NCBI GenBank assembly: GCA_002433675.1
Contig: DJIP01000149.1
Coordinates: forward strand, 1-7,431
DNA: 7,431 bases
Source: Halomonas halophila
Lineage (GTDB): Bacteria > Pseudomonadota > Gammaproteobacteria > Pseudomonadales > Halomonadaceae
Reading direction: 5' to 3'
How positions within the stretch are numbered: the first letter of the stretch is position 1; the number at the start of each line of letters is the position of its first letter. Of this stretch, positions 1 to 5,350 are shown piece after piece. Below the pieces are notes generated by a model that did not search any database, was not told the DNA's origin, and worked only from the letters and a program-made list of their open reading frames with translations. The position numbers were made by a program, and so were the translations under genes.

Positions 1-1475
1 CGGTCATGGGAGATGATGATGGCCGAACCGGCGAAGGTTTCGAGAGCCTCCTCGAGAACCCGGAGGGTGGTGAGGTCGAGGTCGTTGGTCGGCTCATCGA
101 GCACCAGCACGTTGGCCGGCTGGGTGAACAGCTTGGCCAGCAGCAGGCGGTTGGACTCGCCCCCGGACAGCGCCTTGACCGGCTGACGCGCGCGCTCCGG
201 CGAGAACAGAAAGTCCTGCAGGTAGCTCATCACGTGGCGGTCCTTGCCACCCACCGTGACCCGATCACTGCCCTGGGCCACGTTGTCGTAGACGGTGCGC
301 TCGGGCTCGAGTCCGGCCCGGAGCTGGTCGAAGTAGGCGACCTGGAGCTTGGTCCCCAGACGCACCGTGCCTTCGCTGGGCTCGAGTTCGCCCAGCAGGA
401 TCTTCAACAGGGTGGTCTTGCCGGCGCCGTTGCGCCCGATCAGACCGATGCGGTCCCCACGCTGAATCTCGATGTTCAGGTCACGGATGACCGTCGCGTC
501 CTCGAAGTGCTGGGTGACGTGGGACAACTCCACCACCCGCTTGCCGCTGCGTTCGCCGGTATCTACCGTCAGCGACGCATTACCCTGGCGCTCGCGCCGC
601 TGGCTACGTTCGCGGCGCAGCTGCTCGAGCGCCCTCACCCGACCTTCGTTGCGGGTACGCCGAGCCTTGATCCCCTGGCGAATCCAGGCTTCTTCCTGGG
701 CCAGCTTCTTGTCGAACTCGGCGTTCTCCCGGGCCTCGACCTCCAGCTCGTGCTGCTTCTGGGCCTGGTAGGTGGCGTAGTCACCGGGATAGCGCCCGAG
801 CTTGCCACGATCCAGCTCGAGGATGCCGGTGGCCAGACGCGACAGGAAGGCCCGGTCGTGGGTGATGAACAGCACCGCGCCAGCAAAGGCGGCAAGCTGT
901 TCCTCGAGCCAGGCGATGGTGTCCAGGTCCAGATGGTTGGTCGGCTCATCGAGCAGCAGCAGGTCCGGTTCGGCGACCAGCGCCCGAGCCAGCGCCACCC
1001 GCCGGCGCCAGCCACCGGACAGCGATGACATCTCGGCGTCCTCGGGCAGCCCCAGGCGGGTCAGCACCACATCGATCCGCTGGTGGAACGACCAGCCGTC
1101 GATGGCCTCCAGCCGCGTCTGCAGCGTGGCCATGCGGTTCATGTCCGGATCCTCGGACTGCACCAGATGGTGATACTCGGACAGCAGGTCGCCGGCCTCG
1201 GGCAGGCCCTGGGCCACCACATCAAAGATGGTCTCGCCGCTGGCCTCGGGCAGGTCCTGCTCGAGCACCCCGATCTTGAGGCCAGGGGCGCGCCAGATAG
1301 TGCCGCTGTCGGCCTGATTCTCGCCCGCCACCAGCCGCAGCAGCGTGGACTTGCCGGTGCCATTTCGGCCCACCAGCGCCAGCCGCTCTCCCCGCTCGAG
1401 CACCAGGTCGGCACCGTCGAGCAACACGTGGTGGCCATAGGCCAGTTGCAACTGCTCCAGTCGTAGCAGGGTCAC
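1..1475 (-). CDS. uup: ABC-F ATPase Uup (N-terminal 491 codons, truncated by window edge)
   Basis: Soluble tandem-ATPase protein of the ABC-F family. These have no membrane domain and act on ribosomes; Uup is also linked to transposon excision and DNA branch migration in E. coli. Translated by eye from the minus strand. Domain 1 has Walker A GRNGTGKST (about 36-44), signature LSGGW (152-156), Walker B LLLLDEPTNHLD (172-183, catalytic E177) and switch H206. The interdomain linker carries the Uup-like stretch QEEAWIRQGIKARRTRNEG near 260-280. Domain 2 has Walker A GRNGAGKTT (347-355), signature LSGGE (436-440) and LDEPTNDLD with E461. The frame leaves the window just after the second switch histidine (H490), so the C-terminal coiled coil of the usual roughly 635-residue protein lies outside. 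The start is GTG at 1475-1473, with GAGG six bases upstream. All catalytic motifs visible are intact. The linker favours Uup over EttA or other ABC-F members. Confidence 0.95.
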   Translation of the reverse strand, partial: MTLLRLEQLQLAYGHHVLLDGADLVLERGERLALVGRNGTGKSTLLRLVAGENQADSGTIWRAPGLKIGVLEQDLPEASGETIFDVVAQGLPEAGDLLSEYHHLVQSEDPDMNRMATLQTRLEAIDGWSFHQRIDVVLTRLGLPEDAEMSSLSGGWRRRVALARALVAEPDLLLLDEPTNHLDLDTIAWLEEQLAAFAGAVLFITHDRAFLSRLATGILELDRGKLGRYPGDYATYQAQKQHELEVEARENAEFDKKLAQEEAWIRQGIKARRTRNEGRVRALEQLRRERSQRRERQGNASLTVDTGERSGKRVVELSHVTQHFEDATVIRDLNIEIQRGDRIGLIGRNGAGKTTLLKILLGELEPSEGTVRLGTKLQVAYFDQLRAGLEPERTVYDNVAQGSDRVTVGGKDRHVMSYLQDFLFSPERARQPVKALSGGESNRLLLAKLFTQPANVLVLDEPTNDLDLTTLRVLEEALETFAGSAIIISHD

Positions 1476-1504
1476 GCTTCACCTCTTCGCTTGATCATCG
1501 CGAT

Positions 1505-1510
1505 AGTGTA
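1505..1510 (-). promoter_or_regulatory. Candidate -10 box for uup
   Basis: On the minus strand TACACT, preceded by GG, matches the sigma-70 -10 consensus at four of six positions. It lies about 30 nt upstream of the GTG start, which would give a leader of roughly 22 nt. No good -35 hexamer is visible at 16-19 nt spacing. The same GGTACA(A/C)T string occurs in front of tatD and the MATE gene, which strengthens the reading. Inferred from sequence only. Confidence 0.4.
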
Positions 1511-1632
1511 CCTCATGCCCCCGTCCTGCTGGCATGGCCGATCCCACCTGAGAGTCAAAATCAGAGATGACGCGATCAGCGCCACGGCCACCTCAAGCAC
1601 CGCACCACGTGGTTGTGCCGCCGACACACAGG

Positions 1633-1638
1633 TACAAT
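1633..1638 (+). promoter_or_regulatory. Candidate -10 box for the tatD operon
   Basis: TACAAT matches the -10 consensus TATAAT at five of six positions and sits 37 nt before the TTG start of tatD. Predicted transcription would begin near 1645. The -35 is poor: TTGTGC at 1613-1618 leaves only a 14-nt spacer. If this box is real, the upstream in-frame ATG at 1637 overlaps the promoter and cannot be the translation start. Confidence 0.45.
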
Positions 1639-1663
1639 GCGCCTCCATCGATATAGCCGCCCC

Positions 1664-1669
1664 AAGGAG
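1664..1669 (+). promoter_or_regulatory. Shine-Dalgarno site that decides the tatD TTG start
   Basis: AAGGAG is a strong ribosome binding site, six nucleotides before TTG at 1676-1678. No comparable site precedes the upstream in-frame ATG codons at 1613 or 1637, and no ATG, GTG or TTG follows in frame before the conserved domain begins. This makes TTG the best start. Confidence 0.75.
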
Positions 1670-1675
1670 ACCGCG

Positions 1676-2545
1676 TTGTCCGTCCCAGACAAGACTGCCC
1701 CAGACGAGACGCTGCCGAACCCGCTGCCGGAGCCGCTGCGCTTTCACTCGCCTGCCCCTCTGGTCGACATCGGCGCCAACCTGACCCACGAGAGCTTTAC
1801 CCAGGATATCGATGCCACCCTCGCCCGTGCCCGCGCGGCCGGCGTCGAGACGCTGATTCTCACCGGTACCGATCGTGAACATGCCGAACAGGCGGTGGCC
1901 CTGTGCCAGGCCCACGAAGGCCTTTACGCCACCGCCGGCATCCACCCCCATCAGGCCAGCGACTGGGGCCCTGAGCTCGAAGCCGCCATGGCCGAGCTAC
2001 ACCAGAAACCACAAGTGGTCGCGGTAGGAGAATGCGGACTCGACTTCAATCGCAACTTCTCGACCCCGGCCGAACAGGAGCGTGCCTTCGAGGCCCAGCT
2101 CGCCCTGGCTGCCGAGTCGGGCCTGCCATTGTTCCTGCACGAGCGCGACGCCGGTGCCCGAATGCGTGACATCCTCGGCGCCTGGCGAGATGATATTTCA
2201 CGGGCGGTGATACATTGCTTCACCGCGGATCGCGAGACGCTCCACGGATACCTGGATCTTGACCTGCACATCGGCCTGACCGGCTGGATCTGCGACGAAC
2301 GCAGAGGCCATCATCTGCGTGATCTGGTAGGCGACATCGCCGCCAATCGCCTGATGGTGGAGACCGACTGTCCCTACCTGCTGCCGCGCAACCTGCCGGC
2401 CAAGCTCAAGGGGCGTCGCCACGAGCCTGCGCTGCTGCCCTGGATCGTGCGAGAGATCGCCCACTGGCGCGGCGAAAGCGAGGCCGAGCTTGCCGCCAGC
2501 AGCACCGCGACGGCCCGCGCCTTCTTCGATATCAAGGAGTTCTGA
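1676..2545 (+). CDS. tatD: TatD family metal-dependent DNase
   Basis: Cytoplasmic metal-dependent hydrolase of the amidohydrolase (TIM-barrel) superfamily. E. coli TatD is a 3'-5' exonuclease and DNase linked to repair of oxidative damage; despite its name it is not needed for Tat export. From the TTG start the protein has 289 residues. Visible motifs: VDIGANL (30-36), which replaces the HxH strand of other TatD-like proteins as in E. coli TatD itself; AGIHPH with H90 and H92; GECGLDFNRNFSTP with ligand E119; FLH with H155; IHCF with H180; LTGWICDERRG; and ETDCPY with D231. These blocks match true TatD rather than the YcfH or YjjV paralogues. About 28 Pro-rich residues precede the domain, which in E. 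coli starts almost at residue 1. The gene has its own promoter region, divergent from uup, and is followed 1 nt later by the next gene. Confidence 0.93.
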   Translation: MSVPDKTAPDETLPNPLPEPLRFHSPAPLVDIGANLTHESFTQDIDATLARARAAGVETLILTGTDREHAEQAVALCQAHEGLYATAGIHPHQASDWGPELEAAMAELHQKPQVVAVGECGLDFNRNFSTPAEQERAFEAQLALAAESGLPLFLHERDAGARMRDILGAWRDDISRAVIHCFTADRETLHGYLDLDLHIGLTGWICDERRGHHLRDLVGDIAANRLMVETDCPYLLPRNLPAKLKGRRHEPALLPWIVREIAHWRGESEAELAASSTATARAFFDIKEF

Positions 2546-2546
2546 C

Positions 2547-3026
2547 ATGGGCGACATGCCTGCCTTTATCGCCGTGGAGACCGGCGGCGACGGCGATCTG
2601 CCCCTGGCCATCGCCTGGAGCCTCGACGACGGCCGCATCAAGCACACCCTGATCCAGCCCGACGAGGACTGGCTCGATGCCGAGACGGTATCCCTTGGCG
2701 ACTACAGCCGCGAAGAGCTGGCCAGCATCGGTGTGAGTCCGCTCGATGTCATCCGCGAGCTGGAAACCGATCACTTCAACGCCACCCTGCTGACCGCCGG
2801 CGTATTCGACGACGAGGCGGCCATCTCACGGCTGTTCGACACCTACGGCCTGGATCCCTTTGTCGAACTGGCCCCGGCCGAATCGCTCTATCCTGATCTC
2901 GACCCAGGCGAGTGGGCCCGCGCCCGCAACGAGCTGTTCGCCGAACTGGGCCTCGAGCCCATGCGCCCGGAGCAGGAGGTAGAGGTCATGCTTCACCTGC
3001 ATAAACGGCTCAGCGACAACGACTGA
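2547..3026 (+). CDS. Small acidic protein resembling a degenerate DEDD-type 3'-5' exonuclease
   Basis: Cytoplasmic protein of 159 residues with no signal peptide or membrane segment. The ATG start has AAGGAG at 2534-2539, inside the end of tatD, and lies 1 nt past the tatD stop, so translation is probably coupled. The pattern resembles the RNase H-fold DnaQ-like exonucleases: an N-terminal strand FIAVET (7-12), a second strand with AIAWSLDDGRI (21-31), HTLIQPDEDW (33-42), SREEL (54-58) followed by a helix, a strand and turn LLTAGVFDDEA (81-91), then RLFDTYGLDP. The first catalytic Asp of the DxE motif is Ala9, while Glu11 is kept. Asp88 or Asp89 could be the exo II Asp. No HxxxxD exo III motif is seen near the C-terminus. 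Charge is very acidic (36 D/E, 10 K/R), unlike a DNA binder. The gene is real; the fold assignment is inference from remembered family patterns, and enzyme activity is doubtful. Confidence 0.85.
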   Translation: MGDMPAFIAVETGGDGDLPLAIAWSLDDGRIKHTLIQPDEDWLDAETVSLGDYSREELASIGVSPLDVIRELETDHFNATLLTAGVFDDEAAISRLFDTYGLDPFVELAPAESLYPDLDPGEWARARNELFAELGLEPMRPEQEVEVMLHLHKRLSDND

Positions 3027-3047
3027 GCCCTCAAACGAAATGCGACC

Positions 3048-3074
3048 GCTGACGGTGCGACTCGGACCGTCAGC
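3048..3074 (+). terminator. Hairpin after the tatD operon, possible terminator without a U-tract
   Basis: GCTGACGGT at 3048-3056 and ACCGTCAGC at 3066-3074 are perfect complements, giving a 9-bp GC-rich stem with a 9-nt loop, 21 nt past the stop of the operon. No T-run follows, so it is not a classical intrinsic terminator. It is followed by a C-rich, G-poor tract that could support Rho-dependent termination or 3'-end trimming back to the stem. Confidence 0.5.
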
Positions 3075-3180
3075 CCTCCCGCCAGTCCTCCTATCAGTCT
3101 TCGCATCGCTCCATCTCCTGTTGCCAACGCTTCTGGCGTCCTCGCGAACCCTCCCTCCCTCACCATCCCGTCACGATCTC
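3075..3180 (+). other. C-rich, G-poor tract, possible Rho utilisation region
   Basis: Hand count of 3081-3180 gives C 46, T 26, G 15, A 13 per 100 bases on the plus strand. This C-over-G skew with little G is the composition expected of a Rho loading region, and it lies directly after the tatD operon and its hairpin. Short open frames cross it but have no ribosome site or recognisable product. Function is inferred from composition only. Confidence 0.35.
3149..3169 (-). other. G-quadruplex motif on the minus strand
   Basis: Read on the minus strand, four GGG runs are separated by loops of 7, 1 and 1 nt; on the plus strand the CCC runs are at 3149-3151, 3153-3155, 3157-3159 and 3167-3169. This meets the usual G3+N1-7 rule, and two single-base loops favour stability. 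The motif lies in the gap between the tatD operon and the hydrolase gene. Formation in the cell is not shown. Confidence 0.5.
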
Positions 3181-3207
3181 GTACCAATCCCCGGCGATAG
3201 GTCGGCG

Positions 3208-3235
3208 GTTGCCATCACTCGAACCTGATGGCAAC
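3208..3235. repeat. 10-bp perfect inverted repeat with 8-nt loop
   Basis: GTTGCCATCA at 3208-3217 and TGATGGCAAC at 3226-3235 are perfect complements around the loop CTCGAACC. The centre is about 125 nt upstream of the hydrolase ATG. It could be an operator, a hairpin in a long leader, or part of the upstream transcription end. There is no T-run after either arm on either strand. It was checked for a tRNA T-arm and does not fit a tRNA. Confidence 0.5.
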
Positions 3236-3298
3236 GGACTACCTTGGTCGACTGGTCAATACCTCTCTCACCGGCCAGGCTTACCGCTCCCGACAAAT

Positions 3299-3322
3299 CG
3301 AACTTAAGTTCGCCATACGAAC
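3299..3322. promoter_or_regulatory. Perfect 14-bp palindrome plus a third half-site, candidate operator
   Basis: CGAACTTAAGTTCG at 3299-3312 is a perfect palindrome 34 nt before the hydrolase ATG. A further CGAAC at 3318-3322 can pair with the GTTCG arm across 5 nt, so the block reads CGAAC-4-GTTCG-5-CGAAC. The dyad shape and place near the start codon suggest a dimeric regulator site. The binding protein is unknown. It has the GAAC-N4-GTTC form of Gram-positive LexA boxes, but gammaproteobacterial LexA normally uses CTG-N10-CAG. Confidence 0.45.
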
Positions 3323-3346
3323 ATACAACCCCGAGAGGGTGAGCCC

Positions 3347-4351
3347 ATGCCCATTGCTACGACCATTGCTACGACCATTGCCACGTCTATTGCCCAGCCC
3401 CGGCGTCTTGCCTCCCCCCGAACGCCTCCCCGCTCCGTCGCCACCTGCCTTGCCCTGGCCCTGTCAATCGCAGTCCTTTTCAGCGCAACGCTGTCCACCG
3501 CCGCCCTGGCCGACACTAGTATCGTGATGCTGGGCACCGGCACGCCGGTACCCGACGGGGAGCGGGCCGGCTCGGGGGTCGCGGTCATCCATGATGGCGA
3601 GGCCTATCTCTTCGATGTTGGCCCCGGCGTCGTCGAGCGCGCCAGCCAGGCCCAGGAGCGACTGGGGATCGAAGCGCTCGCCCCGGTGAACATCGAGCGG
3701 CTGTTTCTGACCCACCTGCACAGCGACCATGTACTGGATTACCCGGAACTGCTCGGCACCTACTGGTGGCGCCGCGAACAGCCCATCTCGGTGGTCGGCC
3801 CGGTGGGTACCGAGACCATGAGCCAAGGGGTCTACACCATGCTGTCCGAAGACACCAATACGCGCCTGGCCGACAAGAGTCCTGTCACCAATCCAGCGGC
3901 GGCCAGGGCCCTGGTGACCGAAATCGAGCAGGAGGGGCTGGTCCACGAGTCACCCGGCATCAGCATCCACGCCTTCGGGGTAACTCATGGAGACTGGGAG
4001 CAGGCCTACGGCTACAAGGTCATCACCGATGACCTGACCCTGGTGATCTCTGGCGACACGTCGCTTTCCGAGGAAGTGCGTCGCCAGGCAAGCGGCGCAG
4101 ACGTACTGATCCACGAGGTGATCAGCCGTCAGGGCTGGGAACAACTGTCACCGCAGTGGCAGGCCTACCATCAATACGCTCACACGCTGAGCGATGAACT
4201 GGCAGAGTTGGCCCGGGAAGCGCGTCCCGGCACCCTGGTGCTGACCCATGTTCTGCACTACTCGGCCCCGCGGGATAGCGTGCTTGACGAGGTTCGAGCC
4301 GACTATGATGGCAGGGTGCTGCTACCCGATGATCTTGACGTCATCGAGTGA
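3347..4351 (+). CDS. Exported metallo-beta-lactamase-fold hydrolase (AtsA/RNase Z-like group)
   Basis: Protein of 334 residues, predicted periplasmic or secreted. The ATG has GAGGG seven nucleotides upstream and is the only ATG, GTG or TTG in frame before the hydrophobic core. The N-terminus has an unusually long polar region (1-30, with IATT repeats and five Arg), a hydrophobic stretch 31-49 and a likely signal peptidase I cleavage after TAALA (A55/D56). The mature domain opens with MLGTGTPVP (61-69), then the metal motif THLHSDH (122-128), H214 in GVTHGD, D237 in SGDTS and H301 in LTHVLHYS, so the full two-metal ligand set is present. The pattern fits the RNase Z-like branch that includes MBL-type arylsulfatase AtsA; export argues against tRNA processing. 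The substrate cannot be told from sequence. It is convergent with epmC, 9 bp away. The upstream region holds a palindrome and inverted repeats, suggesting regulated expression. Confidence 0.9.
   Translation: MPIATTIATTIATSIAQPRRLASPRTPPRSVATCLALALSIAVLFSATLSTAALADTSIVMLGTGTPVPDGERAGSGVAVIHDGEAYLFDVGPGVVERASQAQERLGIEALAPVNIERLFLTHLHSDHVLDYPELLGTYWWRREQPISVVGPVGTETMSQGVYTMLSEDTNTRLADKSPVTNPAAARALVTEIEQEGLVHESPGISIHAFGVTHGDWEQAYGYKVITDDLTLVISGDTSLSEEVRRQASGADVLIHEVISRQGWEQLSPQWQAYHQYAHTLSDELAELAREARPGTLVLTHVLHYSAPRDSVLDEVRADYDGRVLLPDDLDVIE
3351..3398 (+). repeat. 12-bp tandem repeat at the 5' end of the hydrolase gene
   Basis: Two exact copies of CCATTGCTACGA (3351-3362, 3363-3374) are followed by CCATTGCCACGT (3375-3386) and a decayed CTATTGCCCAGC (3387-3398). 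In the protein this gives I-A-T-T, I-A-T-T, I-A-T-S, I-A-Q-P. The unit is a multiple of three, so copy-number change would alter the length of the signal peptide n-region but not the frame. Confidence 0.8.
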
Positions 4352-4360
4352 CAGACCCCA

Positions 4361-4915
4361 TCAGGCGATGGCAGGCTCGAGCTGCTCTCGTCCAAGCTCG
4401 ATCGCCTCGCTCAACGCCAGCCCTTGCCGATAGAAGCCGCGCAGCGCCGCTTCGAAGGCTGCCGCACGGCGCGGCAGTCCTTCGTCACGGTAACGCTGGG
4501 CGCGCTCGGCCACCCGTCGGGCGAAGCCTTCGCGATCGACTTCCACCTCGCCAAGGTTGTCGACGCTGACGTGAAAGGTCAGCCCTGCCGCCTCGCTGAA
4601 GATGCGCTCCAGCGCCTGGGGCGCCACCTCGACCTTCTCGAAGGCCTGCTGCTGCATCTCGCTGCGACCGTCAGGTTCGTACCAGTAGCCGTAGTCTTCC
4701 AGCAGTCGCCGACGCGGCCCGGCGATACACCAGTGGCTGACCTCGTGCAGTACGCTGGCAAAAAAGCCCCGGGCGAAGATCACCCGATGCCAGGACACCT
4801 GTTCGTCGGCGGGCAGATACAGGGGCTCATCACCGCCACGGACCAGACGGGTATTGCAGGGGCCCAGAAACAGCCCATCGAACAGTTCGATCACGTCTTC
4901 CAGGCGGTGCTCCAC
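4361..4915 (-). CDS. epmC: Elongation factor P hydroxylase EpmC (YfcM)
   Basis: Cytoplasmic non-haem iron hydroxylase that completes EF-P maturation by hydroxylating the modified lysine after EpmB and EpmA have added beta-lysine. The product has 184 residues, close to the E. coli length of about 182, and resembles it throughout: NTRLVRGGDEPLYLPADE (21-38), ARGFFASVLHEVSHWCIAG (48-66) with the probable metal-binding HEVSH at 57-61, GYWYEPDGR (76-84), and a C-terminal helical part. The start is GTG at 4915-4913 with AAGGAG five nucleotides upstream. epmA, epmB and efp are not in this window. The stop lies 9 bp from that of the convergent hydrolase gene, with no space for a terminator between. 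No promoter could be assigned with confidence. Confidence 0.94.
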   Translation of the reverse strand: MEHRLEDVIELFDGLFLGPCNTRLVRGGDEPLYLPADEQVSWHRVIFARGFFASVLHEVSHWCIAGPRRRLLEDYGYWYEPDGRSEMQQQAFEKVEVAPQALERIFSEAAGLTFHVSVDNLGEVEVDREGFARRVAERAQRYRDEGLPRRAAAFEAALRGFYRQGLALSEAIELGREQLEPAIA

Positions 4916-4920
4916 GAGGG

Positions 4921-4926
4921 CTCCTT
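4921..4926 (-). promoter_or_regulatory. Shine-Dalgarno site fixing the epmC GTG start
   Basis: Minus-strand AAGGAG lies five nucleotides before GTG at 4915. No other in-frame start with a ribosome site is seen immediately upstream, and the start gives a protein whose N-terminus aligns with E. coli EpmC. Confidence 0.75.
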
Positions 4927-5225
4927 CAGTTCGGGCGTTTGTCTAAAGCGGCGGCAGGCTGTTCCCGCGCGTCACTACCGAGCAATGTTGGCGAGGGCGC
5001 TTGCCAAGGGCGCCGGCCGACAACGATGGCAGAGCACGCCTGGCGAGAACACTGGCCGAGGCCGATTGGCGCGAGCCGGCAAGGATACCAAGGCTGGGCG
5101 CACAGCCAAACTCTCGAACCGCTCGATGCTGGCGGCATCACCGGTTTGCTTGACCAGACACCGATCACGGCGCTTGGCCTTCGCGCTCTGTCACCAGGGA
5201 CCGCGGCGCCAAAATGGTGCATCGC
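4927..5225. other. Divergent intergenic stretch, no gene recognised
   Basis: About 300 bp between epmC and the MATE promoter-like box. Open frames cross it on both strands (for example minus 5222-4926, 98 codons, and a plus-strand frame from 4939), but their products are rich in Arg, Pro, Ser and Gly with no recognised motif, and no convincing ribosome site was found. A promoter for epmC must lie here or nearby. TTTAGA on the minus strand just upstream of its ribosome site is only a weak -10 candidate. No tRNA, strong terminator or long repeat seen. Confidence 0.5.
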
Positions 5226-5234
5226 TGGTACACT
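5226..5234 (+). promoter_or_regulatory. Candidate extended -10 promoter for the MATE gene
   Basis: TGGTACACT reads as an extended -10 element (TGn followed by TACACT, four of six consensus bases). No good -35 is visible at the usual spacing, which fits an extended -10 promoter. The predicted start near 5241 gives a leader of about 110 nt before the ATG at 5351. Confidence 0.45.
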
Positions 5235-5236
5235 CT

Positions 5237-5250
5237 CACGGTACCCCGTG
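5237..5250. repeat. Short inverted repeat at the predicted MATE transcription start
   Basis: CACGG at 5237-5241 and CCGTG at 5246-5250 flank the 4-nt loop TACC. The dyad begins 2 nt after the -10-like box, so it could be an operator over the start site or a 5' hairpin of the transcript. It is short enough to be chance. Confidence 0.3.
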
Positions 5251-5264
5251 TCCCCAGTTCGGCA

Positions 5265-5333
5265 CTTGCCTGGCGATCACCTCAAGACCGCCTGTCCCGC
5301 CAGCGGCCTGCTGACTCAAGGCACCAGGGCAAG
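5265..5333 (+). promoter_or_regulatory. Possible long-range pairing in the MATE leader
   Basis: CTTGCCTGG at 5265-5273 can pair with CCAGGGCAAG at 5324-5333, leaving one bulged base. An alternative pairing uses TGGCG (5271-5275) with CGCCA (5298-5302), sharing bases with the first. Mutually exclusive pairings in a roughly 110-nt leader could mean regulation, but no known riboswitch was recognised. Confidence 0.2.
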
Positions 5334-5350
5334 AAGCCCGTATTCTCTGC

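Noticed and set aside
6..1028. Long plus-strand open frame (340 codons) opposite uup
   Set aside because: It is antisense to a gene with complete Walker, signature and switch motifs. Its own product shows no recognised domain. Long antisense frames are expected in GC-rich DNA.
1472..1951. Minus-strand open frame of 159 codons ending over the uup start
   Set aside because: It is antisense to the start of tatD and covers the divergent promoter region. The product has no recognised motif, and the overlap with the uup GTG is chance.
3040..3228. Small plus-strand open frames in the gap before the hydrolase
   Set aside because: They run through a pyrimidine-rich tract and inverted repeats, lack a clear ribosome site, and their compositions look random.
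3208..3235. Possible tRNA T-arm (minus-strand loop contains GTTCGAG)
   Set aside because: The stem is 10 bp, not 5, and no acceptor stem, anticodon arm or CCA end can be placed around it.
3347..3515. Lipoprotein or Tat signal for the hydrolase (VATC near residue 34, Arg-Arg at 19-20)
   Set aside because: The hydrophobic core follows the Cys instead of preceding it, Thr at -1 does not fit a lipobox, and the Arg pair is not followed by a Tat-type motif. An ordinary Sec signal with cleavage after ALA fits better.
4424..5314. Plus-strand open frame of 296 codons opposite epmC and into the gap
   Set aside because: It overlaps epmC, which is clearly recognised on the other strand, and its translation has no recognisable motif or ribosome site.
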